Positions 1 to 8,569 of a stretch of DNA of 64,000 bases are shown one piece after another; the stretch's first letter is position 1, and each line of letters begins with the position of its first letter. The notes below the pieces were generated by a model that was not told the DNA's origin, did no database searches, and worked only from the letters and a program-made list of their open reading frames with translations. The stretch covers positions 8,477 through 72,476 of the forward strand of contig NZ_JAJSLW010000016.1 of assembly GCF_021729145.1 (NCBI RefSeq). Reading direction: 5' to 3'. The DNA comes from Membranihabitans maritimus. GTDB lineage: Bacteria; Bacteroidota; Bacteroidia; Chitinophagales; Saprospiraceae. A program made the translations under genes and the position numbers.

Positions 1-77
1 TGAGAATGCTTCAAAGCGTCAAATCAGAGACCTTCAAGGTTGGAGCAACGTTCCCTGGAAGGGAATTCAGGAACTGC
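1..77 (+). repeat. 77-bp direct repeat, copy 1
   Basis: These 77 bases recur without change at 311-387. The match stops abruptly at 77. The second copy lies inside the group II intron-like fragment, so this copy is probably the torn end of another copy of the same element that continues beyond the left edge. Confidence 0.9.
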
Positions 78-104
78 AGATGGGAATGGAAACCCCTATG
101 GACC

Positions 105-235
105 AGCCCTGAAGGGGCTGAATATGGGTACCCCCGGGTGTTGAACCCGGGGTAAGTAAGAAACGACTTAGAAGTTCTGGCGTGTGTTTTTGCGTTTTGC
201 AATGCCCAAGGCATCACTTCGTGGAAACCATGACA
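105..235 (+). repeat. Dispersed palindromic element, copy A
   Basis: This stretch holds a CCTGAAGGGG-like palindrome, a GC-rich hairpin (cccgggtgttgaacccggg) and, near its end, AATGCCCAAGGCATC followed by ACTTCGTGGAAA. The same modules recur at 5488-5645 and, in the matching orientation, at 51061-51210. It looks like a non-coding dispersed repeat. The open frames in it are not conserved between copies. Confidence 0.6.
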
Positions 236-245
236 GAACGGGAAT

Positions 246-640
246 GTGCAGTTCAAAACAAAAAACCTTGAAGGTCTTGCATGTAAGGAAGGTAAAGACT
301 AATGAAATTCTGAGAATGCTTCAAAGCGTCAAATCAGAGACCTTCAAGGTTGGAGCAACGTTCCCTGGAAGGGAATTCAGGAACTGCTTATGACCTGTGT
401 TTGCTGAGTCCACGACGGACCGGTGAAAGCAGGTATAAGCGGAGTTTTCCGGTCAAAGGACCGGAGAGAGATTCCCGGTGGCCGGAGGGCGACCGATTCC
501 TGAATATCGTCTTTACCCGAGTCATCGGTGAAGACCAAGGGTGCTAAATGCACGCTTGATGAGGGAACATCGCCTTCCACGGCGAGGGTGGGCAGGCATT
601 CCAGGTTGGACAGCCCCGTACCGGGTAATTTGGGCTCACC
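246..640 (+). mobile_element. Group II intron-like 5' (domain I) fragment
   Basis: The segment begins with GTGCAG, the type of 5' end usual for group II introns. It contains a perfect 14-bp inverted repeat (264-277 with 338-351) and a TGTGTTTGCTGA block near 398 resembling, from memory, the domain I segment TGTGTTTACTGA of the lactococcal Ll.LtrB intron. No reverse-transcriptase frame, domain V or domain VI is visible downstream. The sequence instead runs into an Rpn-family remnant, so this would be a 5' fragment. The right limit is approximate. A structured non-intron repeat remains possible. Confidence 0.45.
311..387 (+). repeat. 77-bp direct repeat, copy 2
   Basis: Identical to 1-77, at a distance of 310 bp. 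It lies inside the putative intron fragment and contributes one arm (338-351) of the 14-bp inverted repeat. Confidence 0.9.
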
Positions 641-724
641 CACAAAGTGATCCCTTGGGACAATCCTAGCCATCACATAAGCTGATGCCCGGCTTAGCGA
701 TCCCATTACATCCAAAAAGATCTC

Positions 725-900
725 CCCTTCCTTCACACCGGATATAAAGCTCGTACAGGCATGTCGTATTCCATAAAGATCAACGATCGTCTTAAATGAA
801 TTCGGGAGAAATTCAGCAAAATAATCCCGTGCCATTTCAATATCACGCAAGAAGGCTTTCATGAACTTGTCATGGAGATTGCGGATTATTTTTTGGACAT
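725..900 (-). pseudogene. Rpn-family nuclease/transposase N-terminal remnant
   Basis: On the minus strand, after an ATG at 900, a frame reads HDKFMKAFLRDIEMARDYF and then AEFLP, the typical N-terminus of Rpn recombination-promoting nucleases (PD-(D/E)XK superfamily, formerly putative transposases). The ATG is one base out of frame at a six-A run, and similarity ends after about 45 residues where the flanking repeat begins. The catalytic part is missing. It is therefore a broken N-terminal fragment. The longer open frame running on to 377 is mostly antisense to the intron-like fragment and is not a gene. Confidence 0.55.
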
Positions 901-1070
901 ATTAATAAAGCTAATAAATTTTCCGGAAGACGGGAAGGAATGAGAGAACATCAAATACAGGTCCGGATTGTCATCCTATACTTTCGGAAATGTAGGTCCT
1001 TCCACACATACCGTCTTTTGATACTTTATATATTTGTGGAATCTCCCTTAAAAAAGAGTTGAGCGTTAAC

Positions 1071-1522
1071 AACCATCCGGAATAACCTGTCCCGGACTCG
1101 CTTCGGGATTGGGGTTCCGAGTGTATGGATCAGGTGGCTGCCAGCTTCCTCGAATTCGCTACTTGCCCGGCAGGATTCCCTGTACGGAATGCCTTATAGC
1201 ATAATTTAGTGTCTTCCCCTTGCCGCAAAGCAATCGCGGGAAAGCAGAGCGGCTGACACGTTGACTTTTATCATTTATGTAACATAGTAGTTGTATTCAC
1301 TACATTTATTGGGATATACCTGACGAAAAATGCCCGAATGAAGAGATATTTTCATTCTGAAATTAATTACATGCATACTAAAGCAAAACAGAAATGCATT
1401 CAGAGGTATGAAAAAATCACTACTCCCGTCTGTTTTGTCGATAAGGCTTTAATTCGTTCCATAGATGGAGAAACCTTCATGGACACCTTTGAACGATTAG
1501 GAGCTACCGTCCATTCGAGAAC
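1071..1522 (+). repeat. Long direct repeat, copy 1 (452 bp)
   Basis: This segment recurs at 3850-4266, nearly identical, with a few substitutions and one internal deletion of about 35 bp in the second copy. The two copies bracket the SDR/AraC gene pair. An 81-codon open frame at 1338-1583 overlaps this copy, but it is interrupted in the other copy and matches nothing I recognise, so it is not called as a gene. The 170 bp before the repeat (901-1070) show nothing identifiable. Confidence 0.9.
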
Positions 1523-1682
1523 ACTAATCACCATTATAGCCCTATATCTGGGTAAGGAGGGAGAAAGATACACGTATAAATAAATACGTGGCAGGAATAA
1601 CAACATTTACTATCCAAACATATGGATGTTTGAACAAAGCATAGTTGGACGTTTGAACAAAGTCTGACAACATAAGACTATA

Positions 1683-1690
1683 TACATTTG
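1683..1690 (+). promoter_or_regulatory. Candidate -7 element (TACATTTG)
   Basis: This matches the Bacteroidota TAnnTTTG -7 element, about 21 bp before the ATG at 1712. A TTTG lies upstream at 1652-1655 but the spacing is long. The element contains the in-frame TTG at 1688, which argues against that TTG as the start codon. Confidence 0.4.
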
Positions 1691-1711
1691 TCTCAACAAA
1701 ATAATGTAAAA

Positions 1712-2707
1712 ATGGTACGAATGAATAACAACGGAGCTTTACAGAAGCCGATAGGTTCTGGCTTCAACGGAAAATCAACTTCAACAGAAGTAATCAAAAC
1801 TGTCGACCTTACAGGGAAAATCGCCATTGTTACCGGAGGCAGCACCGGAATAGGATTGGAAACGGTAAAAACACTCGCTACAGCAGGGGCAAGGGTGATC
1901 GTTCCAGCCAGGAACATTGAAAAAGCCCAAACAAACCTACAAGGAATTAGCAATGTAGAAATAGAAGAAATGGATTTGATGAATCATAATTCCATTGACG
2001 CATTTGCGAAAAAGTTTTTATCTTCGGACAGGCCTTTGCACCTACTCATCAACAATGCAGGAATTATGTGGGTCCCATTACGCCGATGCAGCCGTGGAAT
2101 CGAATCACAATTCGCCGTCAACTATTTGGCACAATTTCAACTAACAGCCAACTTATGGACTGCATTAAAAAAAGCCAAAGGAGCAAGAATTGTAAATGTT
2201 TCTTCACAAGGACATCAATTCGCACCACTCAATTTTGATGACCCGAATTTTGAAAATCGTGAATATGAAACATTAAAAGGGTATGGACAATCAAAAACGG
2301 CCGTCAATCTGTTTTCACTTGAATTAGACAACCGTGCAAAAAAGTTTGGCGTGAGAGTATATTCATTGCATCCAGGGTCTATTGGCGGAACAGAATTGGC
2401 AAGAGAAGCACCGTTGGAATTGTTTATACAAATGGGGTTTTGTGATGAAAATGGAAAAATGTTGCCAGCCGTAGCCGATTCACTCAAAACCATTCCCCAG
2501 GGTGCATCTACTACAATTTGGTGTGCGACAAGTCCGTTACTAAACAACATAGGCGGTGTGTATTGTGAAGACAACGACATAGCCGAATTGCATTTAGGAC
2601 AAGATTTTTCAACCGGGGTAAAACCCTATTCGGTGGACGAAACAAATGCAAAGCGCCTGTGGGCATTAAGCGAAAAAATGACAGGCATATCCTTTCAACC
2701 TAATTGA
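1712..2707 (+). CDS. SDR family NAD(P)-dependent oxidoreductase
   Basis: A 331-residue short-chain dehydrogenase. The cofactor-binding motif TGGSTGIG is at residues 41-48, followed by the INNAG structural motif and the active-site YGQSK (YxxxK). It resembles the retinol-dehydrogenase-like/WWOX-like SDR branch, but no substrate can be assigned. About 30 polar residues precede the Rossmann fold, longer than usual. ATG at 1712 is chosen because the upstream in-frame TTG (1688) lies in a -7 promoter-like element; ATG at 1721 is also possible. An AraC-type regulator follows directly and may control it. Both genes sit between two long direct repeats, which suggests acquisition or amplification as a unit. 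Confidence 0.88.
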   Translation: MVRMNNNGALQKPIGSGFNGKSTSTEVIKTVDLTGKIAIVTGGSTGIGLETVKTLATAGARVIVPARNIEKAQTNLQGISNVEIEEMDLMNHNSIDAFAKKFLSSDRPLHLLINNAGIMWVPLRRCSRGIESQFAVNYLAQFQLTANLWTALKKAKGARIVNVSSQGHQFAPLNFDDPNFENREYETLKGYGQSKTAVNLFSLELDNRAKKFGVRVYSLHPGSIGGTELAREAPLELFIQMGFCDENGKMLPAVADSLKTIPQGASTTIWCATSPLLNNIGGVYCEDNDIAELHLGQDFSTGVKPYSVDETNAKRLWALSEKMTGISFQPN

Positions 2708-2736
2708 GATTTGTACATTTACAATTACATAACCCT

Positions 2737-3558
2737 ATGGATTTTCAACTAAAATACATAACAGACGACATAAAACTTTCTCACTACGAAGACAAGTTGT
2801 TTAAAACAGAAGTTGTATTTGACCACCATATGCTTGTGTGGTTCATTTCGGGCGAAACAAAAATAATTCAAGCTGACCAAAACTATTTGTTCCGGGCAGG
2901 GGATATTTTCCTCATACCAAGAAATCAGCTGGCAACAATCATCAATTATCCAAAAGACGGACTACCGCACAAATCGGTAGTAATGCACCTGACTATTGAC
3001 AAATTACGTGCATTTTATTCTGACCTGGATGTAAAGCCTACCGTTTCCGCAACCCAAAAGATCCGAAGTTTCTGTAAACATCCATTATTGGAAAGCTGCC
3101 TTGCTTCACTCATGCCCTATTTTGACATACAGGACCAATTTCCTGCAAATATTGCTTCACTAAAAATACAAGAAGCTATTACAATTATAAGAACGATTGA
3201 CAAAAACATTGACAGCATTTTAGCCAACTTTGAAGAACCACATAAAATTGAATTATCATGTTTTATGGAAAAGAATTATATGTTTAATATGCCACTGGAA
3301 AAGTTTGCTTACCTGACCGGTCGTAGTTTGACAACGTTTAAACGTGACTTTCAACGAATTTACAACAACACACCACGACGTTGGCTAACTCAAAAACGTC
3401 TCGAGTCAGCATATTACCAACTTGCTGAAAAAAACAAAAGGCCTGTTGAAGTGTATTTGGAAACAGGATTTGAAAACTTATCGCATTTTTCGTACGCTTT
3501 TAAAAAGCATTTTAGACTGACGCCGACAGAACTGGTTACCAGGCATACCAAGCGTTAA
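2737..3558 (+). CDS. AraC family transcriptional regulator
   Basis: A 273-residue protein. The N-terminal half is a cupin-like sensing domain with an AGDIFLIPRNQ segment. The C-terminal ~100 residues are an AraC/XylS double helix-turn-helix: first helix pair around LEKFAYLTGRSLTTFKRDF, second around VYLETGFENLSHFSYAFKK. ATG at 2737 is preferred over a TTG at 2704 that overlaps the stop of the preceding gene. It lies 29 bp after the SDR gene and is likely co-transcribed with it. It is probably a local activator, but the effector is unknown. Confidence 0.9.
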   Translation: MDFQLKYITDDIKLSHYEDKLFKTEVVFDHHMLVWFISGETKIIQADQNYLFRAGDIFLIPRNQLATIINYPKDGLPHKSVVMHLTIDKLRAFYSDLDVKPTVSATQKIRSFCKHPLLESCLASLMPYFDIQDQFPANIASLKIQEAITIIRTIDKNIDSILANFEEPHKIELSCFMEKNYMFNMPLEKFAYLTGRSLTTFKRDFQRIYNNTPRRWLTQKRLESAYYQLAEKNKRPVEVYLETGFENLSHFSYAFKKHFRLTPTELVTRHTKR

Positions 3559-3849
3559 CCAGGTAGAAGCCCATAGCGGAGATCGTGCATTATGTTTGTC
3601 TTTTTGGGGAAAGCTTCTGAAAGATATCGCATGTTAAGCGACATTAGTGCATGGAGGTAATAATATGTGTCCATTTCATAAGAAGCTAGGAATTCAAATG
3701 AGGGATGTAATCTGTGCTAGTCATACCCTCCTTCCATCCATTGAAATATAAAGGATTTTCAGGTATCAAAATCATGAAATCACTTATTCACGAGCGCTTC
3801 GTATTTCAACGTTTCCCGAAGCACCTTTCAAGCGGGAGATAATATTTAT
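3559..3849. other. Intergenic region, nothing identified
   Basis: No frame, terminator or RNA could be recognised between the AraC gene and the second copy of the long direct repeat. Confidence 0.5.
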
Positions 3850-4266
3850 AACCATCCGGAATAACCTGTCCCGGACTCGCTTCGGGATAGGGGTTCCGAG
3901 TGTATGGATCAGGTGGCTGCCACCTTCCTCGACTTCGCTGCTTGCCCGGCAGGATTCCCTGTACGGAATGCCTTATAGCATAATTTAGTGTCTGCCTCTT
4001 GCCGCAAAGCAATCGCGGGAAAGCAGAGCGGCTGACACGTTGACTTTTATAATTTATGTAACATAGTAGTTGTATTCACTACATTTATTGGGATATACCT
4101 GACGAAAAATTCCTGAACGGAGGGATATTTACATTCTGAAATTATTTACATGCATACTAAAGCTAAACAGAAATGTATCAGGGGCATAAGACTTTAGCTA
4201 GTTCCATAGATAGAAAAACCTTCAAGGACACCTTTGAACGATTAGGAGCTACCGTCCATTCGAGAA
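3850..4266 (+). repeat. Long direct repeat, copy 2 (417 bp)
   Basis: Near-identical to 1071-1522, with an internal deletion near its 3' part. It ends about 92 bp before the DinB-like gene, whereas copy 1 ends about 190 bp before the SDR gene. Each copy therefore sits just upstream of an accessory gene. Confidence 0.9.
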
Positions 4267-4357
4267 CGATCATTCCCACTACCACCCCACATTGAAATAA
4301 TGAGGAACAAAGGCACGTTAGTAAACATGTTGTGGTGCATTAAGACAAATCCGATAC

Positions 4358-4885
4358 ATGATAGATTCTAGACAAAATACATTGAATGAATTCCACAAAA
4401 CAACAGCAACATTACTACAGCTATTACTTTCATTATCCGAAGAGCAATTAAACTTTCAACCAAAAAACGGGTGGTCAGCGGGACAATTTGGAGAGCATTT
4501 ATGTAAATCATATGCATTTGTTGAAACACTAGAAGGAAAAACAAAAAAAACAGAACGTCCAATTGACCAGAAAATGGAACCGATTAAAATCCTTTTCTCT
4601 GATACTTCCATTCAAATGGAAGCCCCTTCGGCCATACTGCCTTCTTCCGGGAAAATCGTCAAAAATGATTTAATACAATGCCTGAAAGATAGGATCGAAC
4701 AGATCAAACAGGTCATACAAACAAAAGATCTATCTTTGACCTGTACGGACTTCTCAATTCCGGAGTATGGAGAATTCACAAGATTCGAATGGATATGGTT
4801 TAATATTTACCATACCCAAAGGCACATTTATCAATTAGAAAATATGATAGCATCCAATAACATGATAGCTACCAAACGCAAATGA
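4358..4885 (+). CDS. DinB family protein
   Basis: A 175-residue protein of the DinB/YfiT-like four-helix-bundle superfamily. It shows the N-terminal NGWSAGQFGEHL segment and a C-terminal FNIYHTQRHIYQLE helix. These contribute the histidines (one near residue 47, two near the C-terminus) that form the metal site in this family. Such proteins act as thiol-dependent transferases or are stress-induced, but the reaction here is unknown. It stands alone behind the second long repeat and begins with a normal ATG. Confidence 0.82.
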   Translation: MIDSRQNTLNEFHKTTATLLQLLLSLSEEQLNFQPKNGWSAGQFGEHLCKSYAFVETLEGKTKKTERPIDQKMEPIKILFSDTSIQMEAPSAILPSSGKIVKNDLIQCLKDRIEQIKQVIQTKDLSLTCTDFSIPEYGEFTRFEWIWFNIYHTQRHIYQLENMIASNNMIATKRK

Positions 4886-4941
4886 TAAGCCCGGGCATGA
4901 TCCAACCATATTTTACTTGATACCAAACAGGCGATAAATAG

Positions 4942-5106
4942 CCCCTGGAAAAGCTCCTTGATGACAAATTTGAATTCAGAAGTCCCCTCGACATGTATCG
5001 AGACCACTCATCCTATATGGAAATGAAAGTCGGGCAAGTCATTATTGTGAATGTACAATATGGAAACCTATCTGAGAATGTAAATGGATTTATTGTTAAA
5101 GGGTAG
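4942..5106 (+). pseudogene. Possible gene remnant, unidentified
   Basis: A 54-codon open stretch follows a stop at 4939-4941 and ends with TAG at 5104. It includes EKLLDDKFEFRSPLDMYRD and looks protein-like, but has no start codon near its beginning and no family I recognise. It may be the C-terminal end of a lost gene. The rest of 5107-5487 shows nothing definite. Confidence 0.25.
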
Positions 5107-5487
5107 CGAATAAAAATATTAGTTTCCATTAACAGAATAAAAAATGATACCAAACCCTATAGTTTAAAGCCATACTATCAGAGCATTTAATTAAAAGAGT
5201 AAAACGTGAATAACCATCCTGTCTACCTCGTAAAAGCGCTACTAACCTGCATATATCCCGGCAGAATGAAGAAATCTGCCTGGATGTTTCCTCTTGATAG
5301 TTTCTGAGTCTATTAGAGGATAAGTCTGTCCCGTCATTCGGGAGATTTTCCCTGTCTTTTCGGGGTTTTTGTTAATTGCAAGTCCAGGTTTTGTGTGTTC
5401 CCGGCATACACTTCTACTTCCATTTCAGTATTAAACTAACTTGAACTTGACGCATAATTGATTATGACATTATTTTATCGAAAAATG

Positions 5488-5645
5488 CAATGCCCAAGGC
5501 ATCTGGCAAAGTCATCCCTATGAGGACTTCGTGGAAATCAATACAAGAATCATCGTTTTACCTTGATTTCCACACTGGGTTGGCACCCAGCGTTAATTAT
5601 ATTTCGCTTCCCGACAATTTCATGCCGGGACAGGCACTTAAGAGC
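5488..5645 (+). repeat. Dispersed palindromic element, copy B
   Basis: It begins AATGCCCAAGGCATC, continues with a GGCAAAGTCATCCCTAT segment and an imperfect GGGTTGGCACCC hairpin, and ends near TTAAGAGCTCT. It is the reverse complement of the element at 51061-51210 with scattered changes. An 81-codon frame over it (5490-5735) is not credible as a gene. Confidence 0.65.
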
Positions 5646-5761
5646 TCTTATTTTCTCTATCATAGAAATCACGTTAGCATATATATCACCCCGGACCCTT
5701 TACTGAGATTACCAGATTACTGTAGCGCCGGATGATCCCGGTTAAATTCAAAAATAATTTT

Positions 5762-5800
5762 ATTTTGTTGTCGAATATACTATATTTGCAACAACAAAAT
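5762..5800. promoter_or_regulatory. Promoter with palindromic operator (MarR-type candidate)
   Basis: ATTTTGTTGT (5762-5771) and ACAACAAAAT (5791-5800) form a perfect 10-bp inverted repeat. Between them lies a second dyad, AATATA-C-TATATT (5774-5786). The -7 element TATATTTG (5781-5788) lies between the outer arms, 22 bp before the VOC gene start. A repressor bound here would cover the promoter. The MarR-family gene at the end of the operon is the natural candidate. Confidence 0.6.
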
Positions 5801-5810
5801 AATTTTTATA

Positions 5811-6179
5811 ATGAGAAGATTAGAATTCGTATCTATTCAAGTTAGGGATTTACAAGCCTCAACAGCGTTTTACACTCAAAAACTGGGGTTTGAACTTTCA
5901 GAAATGAAAAACCCGGAAGCAACGGTATTCCAATTCAATAAAGGAGAAGCGAGCTTTGCGATCAGAACCCCAATTGGGAATATTGAAGATCAAGAACTCG
6001 GAAACGGCGTTTCGGTGTGGTTTGCCATCCATGAAAAAATGGAGGACTTGAAAGTTCGACTACAACAAAACGAGGTAAATATTTTGGGGGAAGTTATGCA
6101 AACACCTTTTGGCAAAGCTTTGCACGTAAAAGATCCGGACGGCTACAAAATCACATTTTTTGAACCAATCAATAGTTGA
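5811..6179 (+). CDS. VOC family protein (glyoxalase/dioxygenase fold)
   Basis: A 122-residue single vicinal-oxygen-chelate protein with paired beta-alpha-beta-beta-beta modules: an N-terminal VRDLQASTAFYTQKLGFEL segment and a C-terminal HVKDPDGYKITFFEP, the usual glyoxalase/bleomycin-resistance signature. The substrate is unknown. It is the first gene of a tight VOC-EVE-MarR operon, with a good -7 element and palindrome just upstream. Confidence 0.9.
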   Translation: MRRLEFVSIQVRDLQASTAFYTQKLGFELSEMKNPEATVFQFNKGEASFAIRTPIGNIEDQELGNGVSVWFAIHEKMEDLKVRLQQNEVNILGEVMQTPFGKALHVKDPDGYKITFFEPINS

Positions 6180-6181
6180 AA

Positions 6182-6622
6182 ATGAAAAACAGAAAAACAA
6201 AATATTGGGTAATCGTTGCTTCAAAAGACCATGTAAAAAAAGGAATTGCCGAAGGAATCGCTCAAGCCTGTCATGGGAAATCATCTCCTTTGCATAGAAT
6301 GAGAAAGGGGGATTTCGTCGTTTATTATTCGGGCAAACAATATTTTGGTAAACCCGAAAAATGCCAGGAATTTACAGCCATAGGAAAAGTGAAAGATGAG
6401 GAAATTTATTCTTTCCAAATGACTAAGGATTTTTGTCCTTTCAGAAGGAACATTACTTTTTTTGAAAGTAAGGACATCTCCATTTTGCCATTAATTAACC
6501 ATTTAGAATGTATAAAGAACAAAAAATATTGGGGATATCCCTTTCGTTTTGGTTTCTTTGAAATTATCAAATCCGATTTCGAATTAATATCAACCCAAAT
6601 GCTGGAAAACACCTATGCCTGA
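6182..6622 (+). CDS. EVE domain-containing protein
   Basis: A 146-residue EVE/PUA-like domain protein (UPF0310 type). It starts KYWVIVASKDHVKKGIAEG, contains the MRKGDFVVYYSG segment and ends with the WGYPFRFGFFEI segment typical of the family. EVE domains bind modified bases or nucleotides. The role of stand-alone members like this is not established. ATG at 6182 is used; an in-frame TTG at 6176 overlaps the VOC stop. It overlaps the MarR start by 8 bp, so the genes are translationally coupled. Confidence 0.88.
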   Translation: MKNRKTKYWVIVASKDHVKKGIAEGIAQACHGKSSPLHRMRKGDFVVYYSGKQYFGKPEKCQEFTAIGKVKDEEIYSFQMTKDFCPFRRNITFFESKDISILPLINHLECIKNKKYWGYPFRFGFFEIIKSDFELISTQMLENTYA

Positions 6623-7091
6623 AAAAATAGAATTTAAGTTTAAAAGCCCAAATGAAAGTCCAGGCTATTTGTTGGCACATCTTAATTTACTGTGGCAACG
6701 TAAGCAAAAGAAAACGTTAGACCCATTAAATCTCACACATACACAATTTGTGCTTTTGGCGTCTTTAGGTTGGCTTTTAAGAGAAAATGAATTGGTCACC
6801 CAGGTTGATATAGCCAATCAAGGGAATGCGGACAGAATGATGGTTTCCAAGGTTTTGAGGACATTGGAGAACAAGAAATTTATCAAAAGACAAGAACATC
6901 CGACCGATACGAGGGCGAAAATTATAAATCTCACAGAAGAAGGTGCCAAAATTCTACAAAAGGCACTTATAGAAGTGGAAAATTCAGATATCGAATTTTT
7001 CTCTGTCATGGGAAATAACCTCGATCCATTCATTAAAAATATGATTGAATTGACATCAAAAAATCAAGACGAATACAATCCCTTAGACTAA
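6615..7091 (+). CDS. MarR family transcriptional regulator
   Basis: A 158-residue winged helix-turn-helix protein. Residues ~35-110 carry the family core: LTHTQFVLLASLGWL, then a recognition region around NADRMMVSKVLRTLE and the wing EHPTDTRAKIINLTEEG. The DxR wing motif is intact. It overlaps the EVE gene by 8 bp. It is likely an autoregulator of the operon through the palindrome at 5762-5800; the ligand is unknown. Confidence 0.9.
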   Translation: MPEKIEFKFKSPNESPGYLLAHLNLLWQRKQKKTLDPLNLTHTQFVLLASLGWLLRENELVTQVDIANQGNADRMMVSKVLRTLENKKFIKRQEHPTDTRAKIINLTEEGAKILQKALIEVENSDIEFFSVMGNNLDPFIKNMIELTSKNQDEYNPLD

Positions 7092-7467
7092 TAGGGAATA
7101 AAAAATTAGGGGGCTAATTGCTTCATTCAAAATGATTTCAGTACATTTAATGACAGGAACAAACCCAAAGATCATTGTTGGAATCCCGCTATTTACCCCA
7201 TCCTAAAATATTTCAGGTACGCTCAATAAAATCAAAATTTACACATTAAGTACAATCAAAGAAACAGAATAGATACAACCTTCGCCATAAAATGTCTTCG
7301 AGAATTGAATTTAAAACTGTAAAATAATATTTCAAAAAAAGGAGTTCAGACGATATAAACGGAAAAGTTTGCATGTAAGGCATGGAGTTTTATATAGTAT
7401 AATGAAAGGAGGAAGGTGCCTATGCTTCCGATATAAGCGAGTTAGAAAAGCGTAAAATAAATCAACG
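7092..7467. other. Intergenic region, nothing identified
   Basis: AT-rich, with no credible frame or terminator. A strong purine-rich AGGAGGAAGG lies at about 7407 but leads only into a four-codon frame. Confidence 0.5.
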
Positions 7468-8460
7468 ATGAAAAAAATCATTTTTGGAATAATCGTGTTA
7501 ATATTTGCTTCCTGTACCGAAAAAAAAGAAGCTGCCTTTTCTTTAACAGGAACGACAATAGGAATTGAAAATGGGACCTTTCTATATCTCGATTATGAGA
7601 ATGAAGTATTTGATTCAACAAAAGTAGAAAATAACTCTTTTACTTTTACTTCTGTGCTACCGGCCTCACCTGCAAAGCTTTGGCTTCATACCAAAGATTT
7701 TTCCACTTACAGACCGTTTTGGGCAGAGAATAAACCCATGAATTTTGTAGCTGTTGATGCAAACTTTAAAAATGCGAACATAACGGGTTCTGAAATTGAA
7801 TCACTAAGCCAGACTTTATATCAATATACCGATTCCCTACCAAGACAAGAACGTATTAAAAAAGAAATGGAATTTGTAAAAAAGCACCCAAATAGTATAA
7901 TCAGTGCCCATATTTTGTCTGTTTACGCAACTACCTGGGGTAGAGAAAAGACGCTAGAACTGTATGAACCATTTTCATTAGAAAACAAAAGAACAGATTA
8001 CGGTCAGCATATCGGAAGATATATTGCGCTTAACAAAGAACCAAAAATTGGCGATCAATTTGTAGATTTTGAATCCGAAAACCCAATGGGAGAAGTAAAG
8101 AAATTATCGGAGTTAACAGGAAATATCATACTCCTTGAATTCTGGGCATCCTGGTGTGGACCTTGCCGACAGGAAAATCCGAATCTTGTAAAAACCTATC
8201 AGGAATTCAGCCCGCAAGGATTTGAAATATTTGCCGTATCATTAGACGAAAATAAAGAAAGTTGGATAGGCGCTATTGAAAAAGACAACCTAATCTGGGA
8301 ACACGTAAGTGATTTGAAAGGCAGCAGCAATGAGGCATCCTTAATATATGGAATTAACGGAATACCCGACAACTTTTTATTAGCTGAAGATGGAACCATA
8401 ATCGGACGTAATCTGAGAGGAGAAAAACTAAATGAAAAATTAGAAGAGCTATTGAACTAG
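7468..8460 (+). CDS. TlpA-like thioredoxin-fold lipoprotein (DUF4369 N-terminus)
   Basis: A 330-residue lipoprotein: signal peptide ending in FASC (lipidated Cys16), an N-terminal DUF4369-like beta domain (~25-110), a linker helix region, then a TlpA/AhpC-type thioredoxin domain (~193-330) with the redox motif WCGPC at 229-233. It should act in the periplasm on disulfides, in reduction or cytochrome c/stress functions, as in other Bacteroidota. It is transcribed alone and convergent with the AddB-like gene. Confidence 0.9.
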   Translation: MKKIIFGIIVLIFASCTEKKEAAFSLTGTTIGIENGTFLYLDYENEVFDSTKVENNSFTFTSVLPASPAKLWLHTKDFSTYRPFWAENKPMNFVAVDANFKNANITGSEIESLSQTLYQYTDSLPRQERIKKEMEFVKKHPNSIISAHILSVYATTWGREKTLELYEPFSLENKRTDYGQHIGRYIALNKEPKIGDQFVDFESENPMGEVKKLSELTGNIILLEFWASWCGPCRQENPNLVKTYQEFSPQGFEIFAVSLDENKESWIGAIEKDNLIWEHVSDLKGSSNEASLIYGINGIPDNFLLAEDGTIIGRNLRGEKLNEKLEELLN

Positions 8461-8569
8461 GACCCGTCAACTATATTAGCATAAAGTAATTGCCTGGCTC
8501 CCTGCTGCTTCTGAAAATTCCACTGGCATTCTCCACTCAATGCTTACTTGTACCAGGTCCACTTCTACC

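Noticed and set aside
377-862. 161-codon minus-strand gene
   Set aside because: Only the first ~45 residues resemble Rpn proteins; the rest is antisense to the intron-like repeat.
1338-1583. 81-codon gene within the long direct repeat
   Set aside because: The second copy of the repeat has a deletion and stop in the same frame, and no family is recognised.
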